Below, in pieces: positions 49,159-57,578 of a stretch of DNA of 64,000 nucleotides (the first letter of the stretch is position 1; each line of letters starts with the position of its first letter). Origin of the DNA: UBA2834 sp963623365 (GTDB lineage: Bacteria; Patescibacteriota; Saccharimonadia; Saccharimonadales; Saccharimonadaceae); contig CAVFJY010000006.1 in the NCBI GenBank assembly GCA_963623365.1, forward strand, positions 3,907 to 67,906. The letters run 5' to 3'. The translations under genes and the position numbers were made by a program. The notes beneath the pieces are model-generated. The model had not been told where the DNA came from, made no database searches, and worked only from the letters and a program-made list of their open reading frames with translations.

Positions 49159-49910
49159 TGGACGATTCTATTACTAACTGGCTCGACCAGATTGCACAAA
49201 ACAAACTTAATTCCGAGGATGTCGAACGCTCTTTGCGCTACGCTAAAGACCTCGAACAAGGTCTCTCAAAAATTCGCACTTATTCTCAAGGTGTTTCAAT
49301 TTTTGGCTCCGCTCGTCTGCCTATGAACGGCAAATGGTGCAAGCTCGCCGAACAGCTCGGCTACAAGCTCGCCCAAAATGGCCATCCCGTCATTACTGGT
49401 GGTGGCCCTAGTATCATGGAAGCCGCTAACAAAGGCGCCTATGAAGCCGGCGGTCGCAGCATTGGTCTCAACATTCAACTCGCCCACGAGCAACATATCA
49501 ACCCCTATGTTACCGACGAAATGGAGTTTCATTATTTCTTCGCTCGCAAAGTTATGCTTACCATGAGCTCCAAAGTCTACGTCTTCTTCCCAGGCGGTTT
49601 TGGCACACTCGATGAATTCTCCGAAATTCTCATTCTTATGCAAGAAGGCAAAATGCCCAAGATGCCGATGTATCTCATTGGTAAATCTTTCTGGAAGCCG
49701 CTCGATCGCTTCTTCGCTACTAAAATGCAGCGCATGAAAACCATCAACGCCTCTGATCGTAAAATCTATCGCATCACCGACAATATCGACGAAGTTGTCG
49801 AGGCCGCTAATGCCGTTGGCCACCGCAGTATCTACGATAATCTCTACAACGATAAACCGAACCGGCATAAAAATCTCGACAAATTCAATAAACATCCGTC
49901 TAAACAGTAA
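49158..49910 (+). CDS. LOG-family nucleotide-processing protein
   Basis: Rossmann protein of 250 aa with the PGGFGTLDEF motif and GGGPSIMEAANKGA, the marks of the LOG family once called lysine decarboxylases. Characterised members release the base from nucleoside 5'-monophosphates (cytokinin activation in plants). That would yield ribose 5-phosphate, which fits the rpiB-rpe operon well; this link is inference. Start shares one base with the pfkB stop (TAATG). Confidence 0.85.
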   Translation: MDDSITNWLDQIAQNKLNSEDVERSLRYAKDLEQGLSKIRTYSQGVSIFGSARLPMNGKWCKLAEQLGYKLAQNGHPVITGGGPSIMEAANKGAYEAGGRSIGLNIQLAHEQHINPYVTDEMEFHYFFARKVMLTMSSKVYVFFPGGFGTLDEFSEILILMQEGKMPKMPMYLIGKSFWKPLDRFFATKMQRMKTINASDRKIYRITDNIDEVVEAANAVGHRSIYDNLYNDKPNRHKNLDKFNKHPSKQ

Positions 49911-49925
49911 TTCAGTTTTTCTAAA

Positions 49926-49955
49926 AATATGCCTCATAAGGAGGCATATTTTTTC
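49926..49955. terminator. bidirectional terminator between the sugar operon and dnaE
   Basis: AATATGCCTC (49926-49935) pairs perfectly with GAGGCATATT (49941-49950). T runs follow on both strands. Confidence 0.92.
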
Positions 49956-52900
49956 ATTTCATCACTACATTTTCTTTGCCAATTGCTTCGCCTAGCTCTT
50001 CCGCCAATGCTTCTGTTGGCTCACAGTGAAATGGCATTCGCATCGCTTTCTTCTCTTCCCCAATCACCAGAATCACTTCCGATAGTCCAGGATACATACT
50101 ACAGCTCTGCTTAATTTTCACCAGTGTTTCCGTATCGCTCGCATCCATAATCCGCAAGAAAATCTTCTTTGGTCTCATCGGCTGAATATTCGCATCGCTT
50201 TCTGTCGTGCGAAAATACGTCGCCGGTTTCTCGCTGCTTCTTCTAAAGCCACCTCCATTCGCGTTTCCCGCCACGCCCGACGCCGCTACTTTTCCGCGCG
50301 CTTTCTGCTTCACGCCTTTTGTCGGCGTTTTCAACTTCGCCCCCGTCGCCTGATAATTCTGTAGTTCCTCGTCCGTAATAATATCTATCGCTTCGGCATT
50401 AATCTTTGCTTCATCTGTCTTATTCCCGTCTCGGTCGGATGCATTCACTTTTCCTGTCACCTTCACTACTGTATCTTGCACCAGCTTCGCGCCCACTTCC
50501 TCAAATGTCCGCGGGAACACCACAACCTCAATTTCCGTCATTTTGTCTTCAATCTTCACGAATGCCATCTTCGAACCACTCTTCGTAATCAACGTTCGCA
50601 CATTCGTAATAATGCCCCCTACAATCACATTTGCCCCATCAATATTTGGCGTAATCTCGCGAATCAGCATCGTCTGCTCTTCGAAATAAGTATCATATTT
50701 ATCTAATGGATGCGCTGAGATATATAAGCCCATCAAATCGCGCTCCCACATCAATTGCTCCTTGTCCGAGTATTTCGTCGGCGCCGGCGCAATTTCCACT
50801 TCTGGCACTTCTGCCGCCGAGCCCATCGCTCCAAACAAATCCGTCTGCCCATTCGCCGCATCCTTCTGCATCTTATTGCCGTAGGCTTGAATCTTTTCCA
50901 GATTAAACAACAAGTCCGAGCGATCGCCAAAACTATCAAAACCACCCGTCTTAATAATCGATTCCCAGCTCTTCTTATTAAACTTTACCCCTGACACCCG
51001 TTTCGCAAAATCGCACACCGATTTAAACTTGCCGTTTTTATCGCGCTCATCAATCACATCTTCTGCCAGCGCTTTCCCCATCCCCTTAATCGCCGCCAAT
51101 CCAAAGCGAACCGTCTTCGATTTCCCTACCGTCGCAAAATCCGCATAAGATTCATTAATGTCCGGCCCCAACACCTGAATTCCCATCCGCTTACATTCTG
51201 TCATCTCAATCGCCAAACGCTCCGTCCAGCGCATATCCGCCGTCATCAATGCCGCCATAAACGCCTCCGGATAATAGGTCTTCAGATATGCCGTCCAATA
51301 CGCTACCAAGGCATAGCACGCCGCATGGCTCTTATTAAAGCAGTAATTTGCAAAATCTAGCAGCTGGCTCCAAAATGTCTCCGCAATTTCCGCCGTTGCG
51401 CCACCTACTTTTACCGCCCCCTCAATAAACAGCGGTTTCATCTTATTCATCAGGTCGACCTTCTTCTTTCCTACCGCCTTACGCAAGGTATCCGCCTGGC
51501 CGCCCGTAAAACCACACCATTCCTTCGACGCCTGCATGAACTGTTCCTGATAAATCAGAATTCCATAAGTATTCTTCAGCGAATTTTCCAACCCAGGGTG
51601 CAAATAAGTAATCGGTTCTTCACCGTGTTTCCGTTTAATGAAACTCTCGATAAACTGCATTGGCCCAGGTCGATACAACGCATTCATCGCAATCAAATCA
51701 TCAAAAGCCGTCGGTTGCAATTCTCGCAAGTATCGCTTCATCCCCGCCGATTCAAACTGGAATACGCCCGTCGTATCACCCCGTCGAAATAGCTCATAAA
51801 CCTTATCGTCATCCAGCGGCAACTTACTCATATCAATCACCTTGCCGTGAACTTTCTTAATAATTCTTAACGCCTGCTGAATTACCGACAAGTTCGATAG
51901 CCCCAAGAAGTCCATCTTAAGCAAGCCCAACTCTTCCACCTGCGGTCCAGGATATTGCGTTGCCAGCGGCCCTTTCGCCGAAACCTCCAGCGGCATAAAT
52001 TTCACCAAATCGTCTGGCGCAATCACCACACCACAAGCATGCACACCATGCGAGCGAATCGTCCCCTCCAATTTCATTGCAAAATCAATCACTTCTTTAG
52101 CCGTTGGATTTGTCTCATATTCTTTTTTCAAATCCGGCTCGTTCACGATTGCGTCTTTCAACTTCACATGATGCCCCATCACTGGGTCAGGTACCAATTT
52201 CGCAATTCTATCCGCCTCTGCATACGGCACCTCCAACACTCGCGCCACATCTCGCACCGCGTTCTTCGCCATCATCTTGCCAAAAGTCACAATATTGCTC
52301 ACCCGTCCCTTGCCATATTTGCGTGTACAATATTCAATCACTTCGTCGCGTCGGTTATCCTGAATATCTGTATCAATATCCGGCATCGAAATTCGGTCGG
52401 GATTCAAAAAGCGCTCAAACAGCAAATCGTATTCCAAGGGGTTCAAATCCGTAATATGAATCGCATATGCCAGCAACGAGCCCGCCGCCGAACCTCGCCC
52501 CGGTCCATAAATAATTCCTTGTCCCTTTCCCCAGTTAATAAAGTCTTGCACGATTAAGAAGTAGCCGTTATAGCCCATTTTATCGACCGTCTCTAGCTCA
52601 TAATCAATTCGTGTCAAAATTTCTTCCGACAACAAGGACCGAATTTCTTCTACGCTCTTTGTTTGCGCCTCTTCTTTTGACAAATAGCCAAAGCGTTCCG
52701 CCAAGCCCCGAAACACCATCTTATCTAGATATTCCTTTTCTGATTCGCCTGTCTCAATCGGGAATTTCGGAATCAAAATCCGCCCCAACTGAATATTTAC
52801 ATCACAGCGTTCCGCAATTCGGCGCGTATTTCGCACTGCTTCCGGACAAGTTTTCTGCCAATGTGCAATAATTTCCTCTGGTGGGATTACATGTAAATCA

Positions 52901-53664
52901 AAATCCTTTAGCGTCATTCGCTTCTCATCCGAGATATTACTGCCCGTTCCTACGCACAGCAGCACCTCATGCGCATCTTGGTCTTCTTTCTTCAAATAGT
53001 GCGCATCACAAGTCACCACTAGCCCCAAACCCGTCTCTTCCGATAACTTCATCAAGGCTTCATTAATTTTTTGCTGTTCTGGATTATGCGTTGTCGAATC
53101 TGGATGACCATGGTCCTGCATTTCTAAATAAAATCGCCCATCAAACACACCCGCATACCATTTAATCAGTTCCCGCGCCTTGTCCAAATCATCACTCCGA
53201 ATCGCCGTCGAAATTTCCGAGCCCATACAGCCCGACAAACAAATAATCCCCTCGTTATATTCTTCCATCACTCGATGGTCAATCCGCGGCTTATAATATT
53301 TCCCCTCCGTCTCCGCAATTGTCATCATCCGACACAGATTCTCAAAACCTTTGTCATTCATCGCTAGCAATGTAATATGATAACGCAATTTATCATAAGC
53401 CGGATCGCGGTCTTCCAATCGCCGCGCCGCCACATAAGCTTCTAGCCCCAAAATCGGTTTTACTTCTGCGTCCTTACAAGTTTTATAGAGGTCAATTAAG
53501 CCCGACATGGTGCCGTGGTCCGTCACCGCTACCGCCTCCATGCCTTTCTCTTTCACGAAGCCGACTAACTCATCAATCTTTGTCAAACCATCCAACAATG
53601 AATAATGCGTGTGATTATGCAAATGCACAAAATCACTCGGCTTTAATGCTTCCTCCTCTGTCAT
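49954..53664 (-). CDS. dnaE: DNA polymerase III alpha subunit
   Basis: Replicative polymerase of 1236 aa. N-terminal PHP domain with intact metal ligands (HLHNHTHYSLLDG, TDHGTMSG, CDAHYLK), palm with the catalytic acids in MPDIDTDI, GRGSAAGSL fingers, helix-hairpin-helix and a C-terminal OB-fold (VIVGGIITNVRTLI). The intact PHP site suggests that it can proofread without a separate DnaQ. TAAAAT ends 6 nt before the ATG, and AAGG 12 nt away is a poor ribosome-binding site, so it may be leaderless or read through from the tlyA-like gene 15 bp upstream. Confidence 0.97.
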   Translation of the reverse strand: MTEEEALKPSDFVHLHNHTHYSLLDGLTKIDELVGFVKEKGMEAVAVTDHGTMSGLIDLYKTCKDAEVKPILGLEAYVAARRLEDRDPAYDKLRYHITLLAMNDKGFENLCRMMTIAETEGKYYKPRIDHRVMEEYNEGIICLSGCMGSEISTAIRSDDLDKARELIKWYAGVFDGRFYLEMQDHGHPDSTTHNPEQQKINEALMKLSEETGLGLVVTCDAHYLKKEDQDAHEVLLCVGTGSNISDEKRMTLKDFDLHVIPPEEIIAHWQKTCPEAVRNTRRIAERCDVNIQLGRILIPKFPIETGESEKEYLDKMVFRGLAERFGYLSKEEAQTKSVEEIRSLLSEEILTRIDYELETVDKMGYNGYFLIVQDFINWGKGQGIIYGPGRGSAAGSLLAYAIHITDLNPLEYDLLFERFLNPDRISMPDIDTDIQDNRRDEVIEYCTRKYGKGRVSNIVTFGKMMAKNAVRDVARVLEVPYAEADRIAKLVPDPVMGHHVKLKDAIVNEPDLKKEYETNPTAKEVIDFAMKLEGTIRSHGVHACGVVIAPDDLVKFMPLEVSAKGPLATQYPGPQVEELGLLKMDFLGLSNLSVIQQALRIIKKVHGKVIDMSKLPLDDDKVYELFRRGDTTGVFQFESAGMKRYLRELQPTAFDDLIAMNALYRPGPMQFIESFIKRKHGEEPITYLHPGLENSLKNTYGILIYQEQFMQASKEWCGFTGGQADTLRKAVGKKKVDLMNKMKPLFIEGAVKVGGATAEIAETFWSQLLDFANYCFNKSHAACYALVAYWTAYLKTYYPEAFMAALMTADMRWTERLAIEMTECKRMGIQVLGPDINESYADFATVGKSKTVRFGLAAIKGMGKALAEDVIDERDKNGKFKSVCDFAKRVSGVKFNKKSWESIIKTGGFDSFGDRSDLLFNLEKIQAYGNKMQKDAANGQTDLFGAMGSAAEVPEVEIAPAPTKYSDKEQLMWERDLMGLYISAHPLDKYDTYFEEQTMLIREITPNIDGANVIVGGIITNVRTLITKSGSKMAFVKIEDKMTEIEVVVFPRTFEEVGAKLVQDTVVKVTGKVNASDRDGNKTDEAKINAEAIDIITDEELQNYQATGAKLKTPTKGVKQKARGKVAASGVAGNANGGGFRRSSEKPATYFRTTESDANIQPMRPKKIFLRIMDASDTETLVKIKQSCSMYPGLSEVILVIGEEKKAMRMPFHCEPTEALAEELGEAIGKENVVMK

Positions 53665-53678
53665 AAGATTATTTTACC

Positions 53679-54233
53679 TTATTTTCCTAACTTCAGATGA
53701 TAAAAACGCTCGACGTTTCCAAATCGCCCCGCCAATTCATTGTCGCGCTTGCCCAGCACCACGAAGCCCATCTTTTTCAATTTCGTCTCAAATTCCGTTA
53801 TAATCTCCCGCCGAATTTTATTATTCTTGATTACGCCTTTATTCAACTGCCCCGCCCTCGCTTCAAATTGCGGCTTCAGCATTACTAAAAATTCCGTCTG
53901 TGTATTCGCTAAATTATCTCGCGCATATTCTAATACTTTCGTTAAACTCACAAAACTCACATCCGCCAAAATCACATCGGGCGTCACGCCATTAAATTCA
54001 AAAATATCGGTTTTTTCATGTAATTCAACTCGTTCGTCGTATCGCAGTGGCGCCTTCATTTGTTGCGTTCCTTTTTCAACCGCAATTACTTTCGCCGCCC
54101 CCGCCCGCAATGCCATTTCCGTAAATCCACCCGTCGACGAGCCAATATCCAACACTGTTTTTCCGCGCAAATCCACCCTCAGCGCCTTCAAGGCATTTTC
54201 TAATTTATACTCCGCTCTTCCAACTACTTCCAT
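53679..54233 (-). CDS. TlyA-like RNA 2'-O-methyltransferase lacking the S4 domain
   Basis: Protein of 184 aa with an FtsJ/RrmJ-type SAM domain: KLENALKAL...GKTVLDIGSSTGGFTEMAL (motif I), DVILADVSFVSL and FLVMLKPQFEA. Full-length TlyA (about 250 aa) has an N-terminal S4 RNA-binding domain of about 60 residues; here the protein begins at the linker (MEVVGRAEYKLEN). No S4-coding sequence is present upstream, because the lipid-kinase family gene ends 1 nt before the start. TlyA methylates 16S and 23S rRNA and is also described as a haemolysin, so the target is uncertain. Confidence 0.82.
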   Translation of the reverse strand: MEVVGRAEYKLENALKALRVDLRGKTVLDIGSSTGGFTEMALRAGAAKVIAVEKGTQQMKAPLRYDERVELHEKTDIFEFNGVTPDVILADVSFVSLTKVLEYARDNLANTQTEFLVMLKPQFEARAGQLNKGVIKNNKIRREIITEFETKLKKMGFVVLGKRDNELAGRFGNVERFYHLKLGK

Positions 54234-54234
54234 C

Positions 54235-55149
54235 TTATTTCATTACCGCCAGCAACGGCTTTTTCGCTTTCGCGATCTCTACTAATTCCACCCCCTCCAA
54301 TTTCTTATATTCTCCCTCTGCTTGCATCATAATTTTCGCCGGTTTCGGGAAAACCAAACAATCATAATCACTTTCCGTTCCAGGAATTCGCTTCAATACA
54401 CTTCGTATCATCATCGCAAACAATCGCCAAAACTTCGACATTTTACCATTAAAGCTCATAAATGATTCATTCTGCAGATAAAATTTTCCGCCTCGCATCA
54501 TCTTCGCCACCGTCTTACCGTTCACTGCCATATAATCCGACGCTCCCGCGCATTCCACAAATTCTTCTGACGAATTACCCAACACAAAGCGCGGCAGCCA
54601 TTGTTTACGATGCCGCTTCAGCCACCAGCGCACAAGTAGGCCCAAGCTAAAATACGTGCGCTTTCGTCCACTCTGCAGAGCCTTGCGTGTTTTTGGATGA
54701 TCAAAAATCGCGCACGCCTCCGCAAACATTCCAATCGTAAAATAGCACATACCATAACGCCAATGCGTGCGATTAATCTTGCATTCTAACGGCCACACTT
54801 CTCGTGCATCGCCTTTAATAATTTCATCAAATTTCAAATTGCCAAAACTGCGCGCCGTATCATTAAAATTTCCCAGCCCCAACACGCCAATTCGGACATT
54901 TTTTGCGCTCGACAACATAATACCATTAATCGCAATCGTCGCTGTGCCATCACCCCCCGCCGCAATCACCAAGTCATCATCTCGAAACACTCGCGCCAAT
55001 CTATGCGCATTATCATCTACGTCCGTATCGGCAATTTCGAATTTACCAATCATCCAGCCCTTCAATTTTCGTGCATGCGCCAACACATCACGTTGCACCC
55101 GACCATAATGCGAACTTCGCGGATTATAAATAATTACTAAGCGTTTCAT
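54235..55149 (-). CDS. diacylglycerol/sphingosine kinase family protein
   Basis: Protein of 304 aa with the DAGK catalytic motif in AAGGDGTATIAING and an N-terminal LVIIYNPRSSH typical of the YegS/DgkB group. These enzymes phosphorylate lipids such as diacylglycerol. An unusually basic stretch (RWWLKRHRKQWLPR) could bind the membrane surface. It starts inside the last codons of the preceding gene (26-nt overlap) and is followed at 1 nt by the tlyA-like gene. Confidence 0.85.
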   Translation of the reverse strand: MKRLVIIYNPRSSHYGRVQRDVLAHARKLKGWMIGKFEIADTDVDDNAHRLARVFRDDDLVIAAGGDGTATIAINGIMLSSAKNVRIGVLGLGNFNDTARSFGNLKFDEIIKGDAREVWPLECKINRTHWRYGMCYFTIGMFAEACAIFDHPKTRKALQSGRKRTYFSLGLLVRWWLKRHRKQWLPRFVLGNSSEEFVECAGASDYMAVNGKTVAKMMRGGKFYLQNESFMSFNGKMSKFWRLFAMMIRSVLKRIPGTESDYDCLVFPKPAKIMMQAEGEYKKLEGVELVEIAKAKKPLLAVMK

Positions 55150-55861
55150 CTAACTCTTCTATTGTGCCATAAAAACTCAAAATATCATCTCTTGACATTC
55201 CTAGCACATCACTTAGTTCAATTTCCGCATATTTCTCCGTCAACTCATCCCCCGCTGCCATCAAATCCGCATAGTCATTATCGAGCGCCGTCTTATTTAT
55301 TTCGCTTGTATCTGCATATTTCGTCTTAAATTCCGCCACTTTCGTTCGATATTCCGCCAAATCTTCCGCCATCTTCGCCACTTTTTCCACGCCCAATTCC
55401 TTTATTGTCTCCAGCTCATCATCGCTAATTTCATTATCCGCTAGTATTCCCATCAGTTTCGCGCCCCGCTCTTTCGCTAGCTTTAACTGCGCCATCTTCG
55501 CTTTCGCCGTTTCATACTTCACATCTATCTGCTCATTTTTCCGCACTGTCGACGCACCCAAACTTTCCATATAGCTCATACTCTTTTCTATTGCCACACT
55601 AAACACATCAAACGTCTTCTGATTCTCATCCGTTACCCCCTCTTCACCAATTTTGCTGTTCAAAAAATCTTCAACTGCTGTTCGCGTCTCTAAAATTGTC
55701 GTCGTGTAATTTTTCGCTTCTCTATATCCCGTCACGCGATTCGTCAACCATAAGCCTACGCATACGCCCACCGCTGCTAGCAAACCCGCCGCTACGCAAA
55801 TTGTAATTTTCGCACCACGCGACAAACTTTTTCTAACTTTTTCCTCTCTCAAATGCTTCAT
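55124..55861 (-). CDS. membrane-anchored coiled-coil protein of unknown function
   Basis: I do not recognise this 245-aa protein. A basic N-terminus, one membrane helix (about 18-40: ITICVAAGLLAAVGVCVGLWL) and an all-helical extracytoplasmic part with heptads (KYETAKAKMAQLKLAKERG; MAEDLAEYRTKVAEFKTKY). Start: ATG 55861 shares its A with the stop of the DUF3152-like gene (TAATG). A GTG six codons upstream is the alternative. It is second or third in a four-gene run with that metalloprotein. Confidence 0.72.
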   Translation of the reverse strand: MKHLREEKVRKSLSRGAKITICVAAGLLAAVGVCVGLWLTNRVTGYREAKNYTTTILETRTAVEDFLNSKIGEEGVTDENQKTFDVFSVAIEKSMSYMESLGASTVRKNEQIDVKYETAKAKMAQLKLAKERGAKLMGILADNEISDDELETIKELGVEKVAKMAEDLAEYRTKVAEFKTKYADTSEINKTALDNDYADLMAAGDELTEKYAEIELSDVLGMSRDDILSFYGTIEELDETLSNYL

Positions 55862-56469
55862 TATATCCCACTCACCCACAATTCACTCGGCAACGGCCAC
55901 GCATTTGGCGTGCACCCCCTCAATCCTGTCGATTGCTGCAACATAATTGGTGCCGGTCCCGCCGTTGTTTCGCATTGCGCAATATGATTATGCCCCAAAA
56001 AATGCCCCACTTCATGATTCACTACCATCTGTCTATATTCCAGTAAACTCACCTTCAACTCATTGTAGCTATCCGACGCATTCAGCCATCTATCATCATT
56101 AATCAATACATATGGTTTCACCGTACAACTCAGCAATGCCGAACAGCCATCATCATAGGGCGCCGCCGCTCGCACCTCCGCGCCGCTCGCCAGCACCATA
56201 TGTAATTTTCCCCCACTTTCTACGCGCGTAAATTTCACGCTCGCTCGTTTCCAGCCGCGCTCATCATTCAAGATCTCATTCACCAACTCTGCGAATTCTT
56301 CCTTGTTCGCCTTTATCTCCCCCCGATAACTTACATCATAAGTAATATTGTACTTATAACTCGTTGTTATCACATTCTGTGTATAATATGTATCCGCTAT
56401 GCTCTGAATTTCTAATTGCGTCCGTGTCACCTCTGCACTAATCGCCAAACTCACCGCGCCTTCGAGCAT
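55861..56469 (-). CDS. DUF3152-like zinc metalloprotein
   Basis: Protein of 202 aa. Its C-terminal half has HEVGHFLGHNH, a full HExxHxxGxxH metzincin zinc site (His152, His156, His162, Glu153), followed by Cys166...PAPIMLQQSTGLRGCTPNAWP. This pattern matches the actinobacterial DUF3152 family. The conserved cysteines probably pair outside the cell, but the N-terminus (MLEGAVSLAISAEV) is not a convincing signal peptide. Export could depend on the membrane proteins encoded on either side. GGGGA lies 7 nt before ATG 56469, which lies 2 nt after the previous stop. Confidence 0.82.
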   Translation of the reverse strand: MLEGAVSLAISAEVTRTQLEIQSIADTYYTQNVITTSYKYNITYDVSYRGEIKANKEEFAELVNEILNDERGWKRASVKFTRVESGGKLHMVLASGAEVRAAAPYDDGCSALLSCTVKPYVLINDDRWLNASDSYNELKVSLLEYRQMVVNHEVGHFLGHNHIAQCETTAGPAPIMLQQSTGLRGCTPNAWPLPSELWVSGI

Positions 56470-56471
56470 CT

Positions 56472-57329
56472 CTATTCCCCAGTTTTTTCATTGTCGCCAT
56501 TGTTGGCATTCGTGTCGTCCGTTTTGTTTGTTTCGCTCCCATTAGCATTATTATCACCACCATCCGTACTCTTCGCCGACGCATCATCTTCGGCCTCTTC
56601 TATTGGCTCGCCGCATGTAAAGATACCTGCAATCGCTTCTTTTTCTTCATCCGATGAATTCGCGCATGGGTCTACCGTATTCTTCGCATCAAAACCACCC
56701 AACTTCCACTCACCCGTCGCAATCCGGCCGTACAGAATCACTCGCACCGTGCCGCTCGGCTGCGCAATCGCTACACTAATCACTTTAAATACATTGTTTA
56801 CCCGCGCAAAATTCAAATTTGAATCTGCGAAATCCACCGTATAGCCTGCGCCGAATTTATTTATCAGTAAATTGTCAATTTTTACTAAATCACCCCCATC
56901 AATCAACTCCGATTCTTTCGTCAAAGTCTCAATCGCCTCATTCTGCGAACTCACGCCAAGTGCCGCATATAGGTTTCGCAAATTTCTCTCAACCGATTCT
57001 TTTTCCGTTTCCGCTTTTGTGCGCGCCGTATTCGCACTCCCCACCAGAACCACTGTCACAATCAGACCAATCAATAGCACACCCGCAAACGCCAAGGCGC
57101 AATAGGCAATCCGCTGCCACAAATAGTCTACCATCTTCCGACCACTAATCACGCCATTCGCATTCACTACATTAATCGGAGCTTGTGTTGGCGTCGCAGG
57201 CACAGGAGCTGGCGCTTCATGATAATTCTCATACGAAATATTTGGCCCACCAAAGCCGTCAAAATTCGGCATCGCATTCCCCTGCTCGCCGTTGCCATTT
57301 CCGGGCAAATTATTATTTTGCGGATTCAT
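56472..57329 (-). CDS. single-pass membrane protein with Pro/Asn-rich N-terminus and acidic tail
   Basis: I do not recognise this 285-aa protein. N-terminal Gly/Asn/Pro-rich region (1-58), one membrane helix (about 74-98: YCALAFAGVLLIGLIVTVVLVG), an extracytoplasmic domain (115-225) with two cysteines and WKLGGFDAK, and a long Asp/Asn/Thr tail. AGGAG precedes the ATG. It heads the run of genes ending in the tlyA-like gene, which together look like an envelope unit. Confidence 0.72.
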   Translation of the reverse strand: MNPQNNNLPGNGNGEQGNAMPNFDGFGGPNISYENYHEAPAPVPATPTQAPINVVNANGVISGRKMVDYLWQRIAYCALAFAGVLLIGLIVTVVLVGSANTARTKAETEKESVERNLRNLYAALGVSSQNEAIETLTKESELIDGGDLVKIDNLLINKFGAGYTVDFADSNLNFARVNNVFKVISVAIAQPSGTVRVILYGRIATGEWKLGGFDAKNTVDPCANSSDEEKEAIAGIFTCGEPIEEAEDDASAKSTDGGDNNANGSETNKTDDTNANNGDNEKTGE

Positions 57330-57378
57330 TCTTTCTCCTCACTGGAAATTCTTATGTTTATATTCTATCACAAGCCAC

Positions 57379-57402
57379 AAAAAATCTCGTAAAAGCTACG
57401 AG
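57379..57402 (-). terminator. Rho-independent terminator of tRNA-Ser
   Basis: On the minus strand CTCGTA-(GCTTT)-TACGAG is followed by A and six Ts. Confidence 0.85.
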
Positions 57403-57408
57403 AAAATC

Positions 57409-57498
57409 TGGCGGAGAGAACAGGATTCGAACCTGCGAGCCCCTTGCGAGGCTACACGCTTTCCAAGCGTGCTCCTTCAACCACTCGGACACCTCTCC
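57409..57498 (-). tRNA. tRNA-Ser (anticodon GGA)
   Basis: A 90-nt class II tRNA with a long variable arm (GTAGCCTCGCAAGGGGCTCG region), acceptor GGAGAGG, anticodon stem CACGC/GCGTG with loop TTGGAAA, T-loop TTCGAAT and encoded CCA. Confidence 0.96.
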
Positions 57499-57508
57499 AG
57501 CTCATTTC

Positions 57509-57537
57509 ATTCTAGCATATTTCCCGCCCCTTGTCAT
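57509..57537 (-). promoter_or_regulatory. promoter of tRNA-Ser
   Basis: Minus strand: -35 ATGACA (57532-57537), 17-bp spacer, -10 TAGAAT (57509-57514) with TGC before it. The start falls a few bases before the mature tRNA. Confidence 0.75.
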
Positions 57538-57578
57538 CCGTTCCACCTTCCCGTTTTTCATGTATAATACATGTAGTT

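Noticed and set aside
53600..53664. GTG or internal starts for dnaE
   Set aside because: The annotated ATG begins just before the PHP motif at the family-typical distance; shorter starts would damage the domain.
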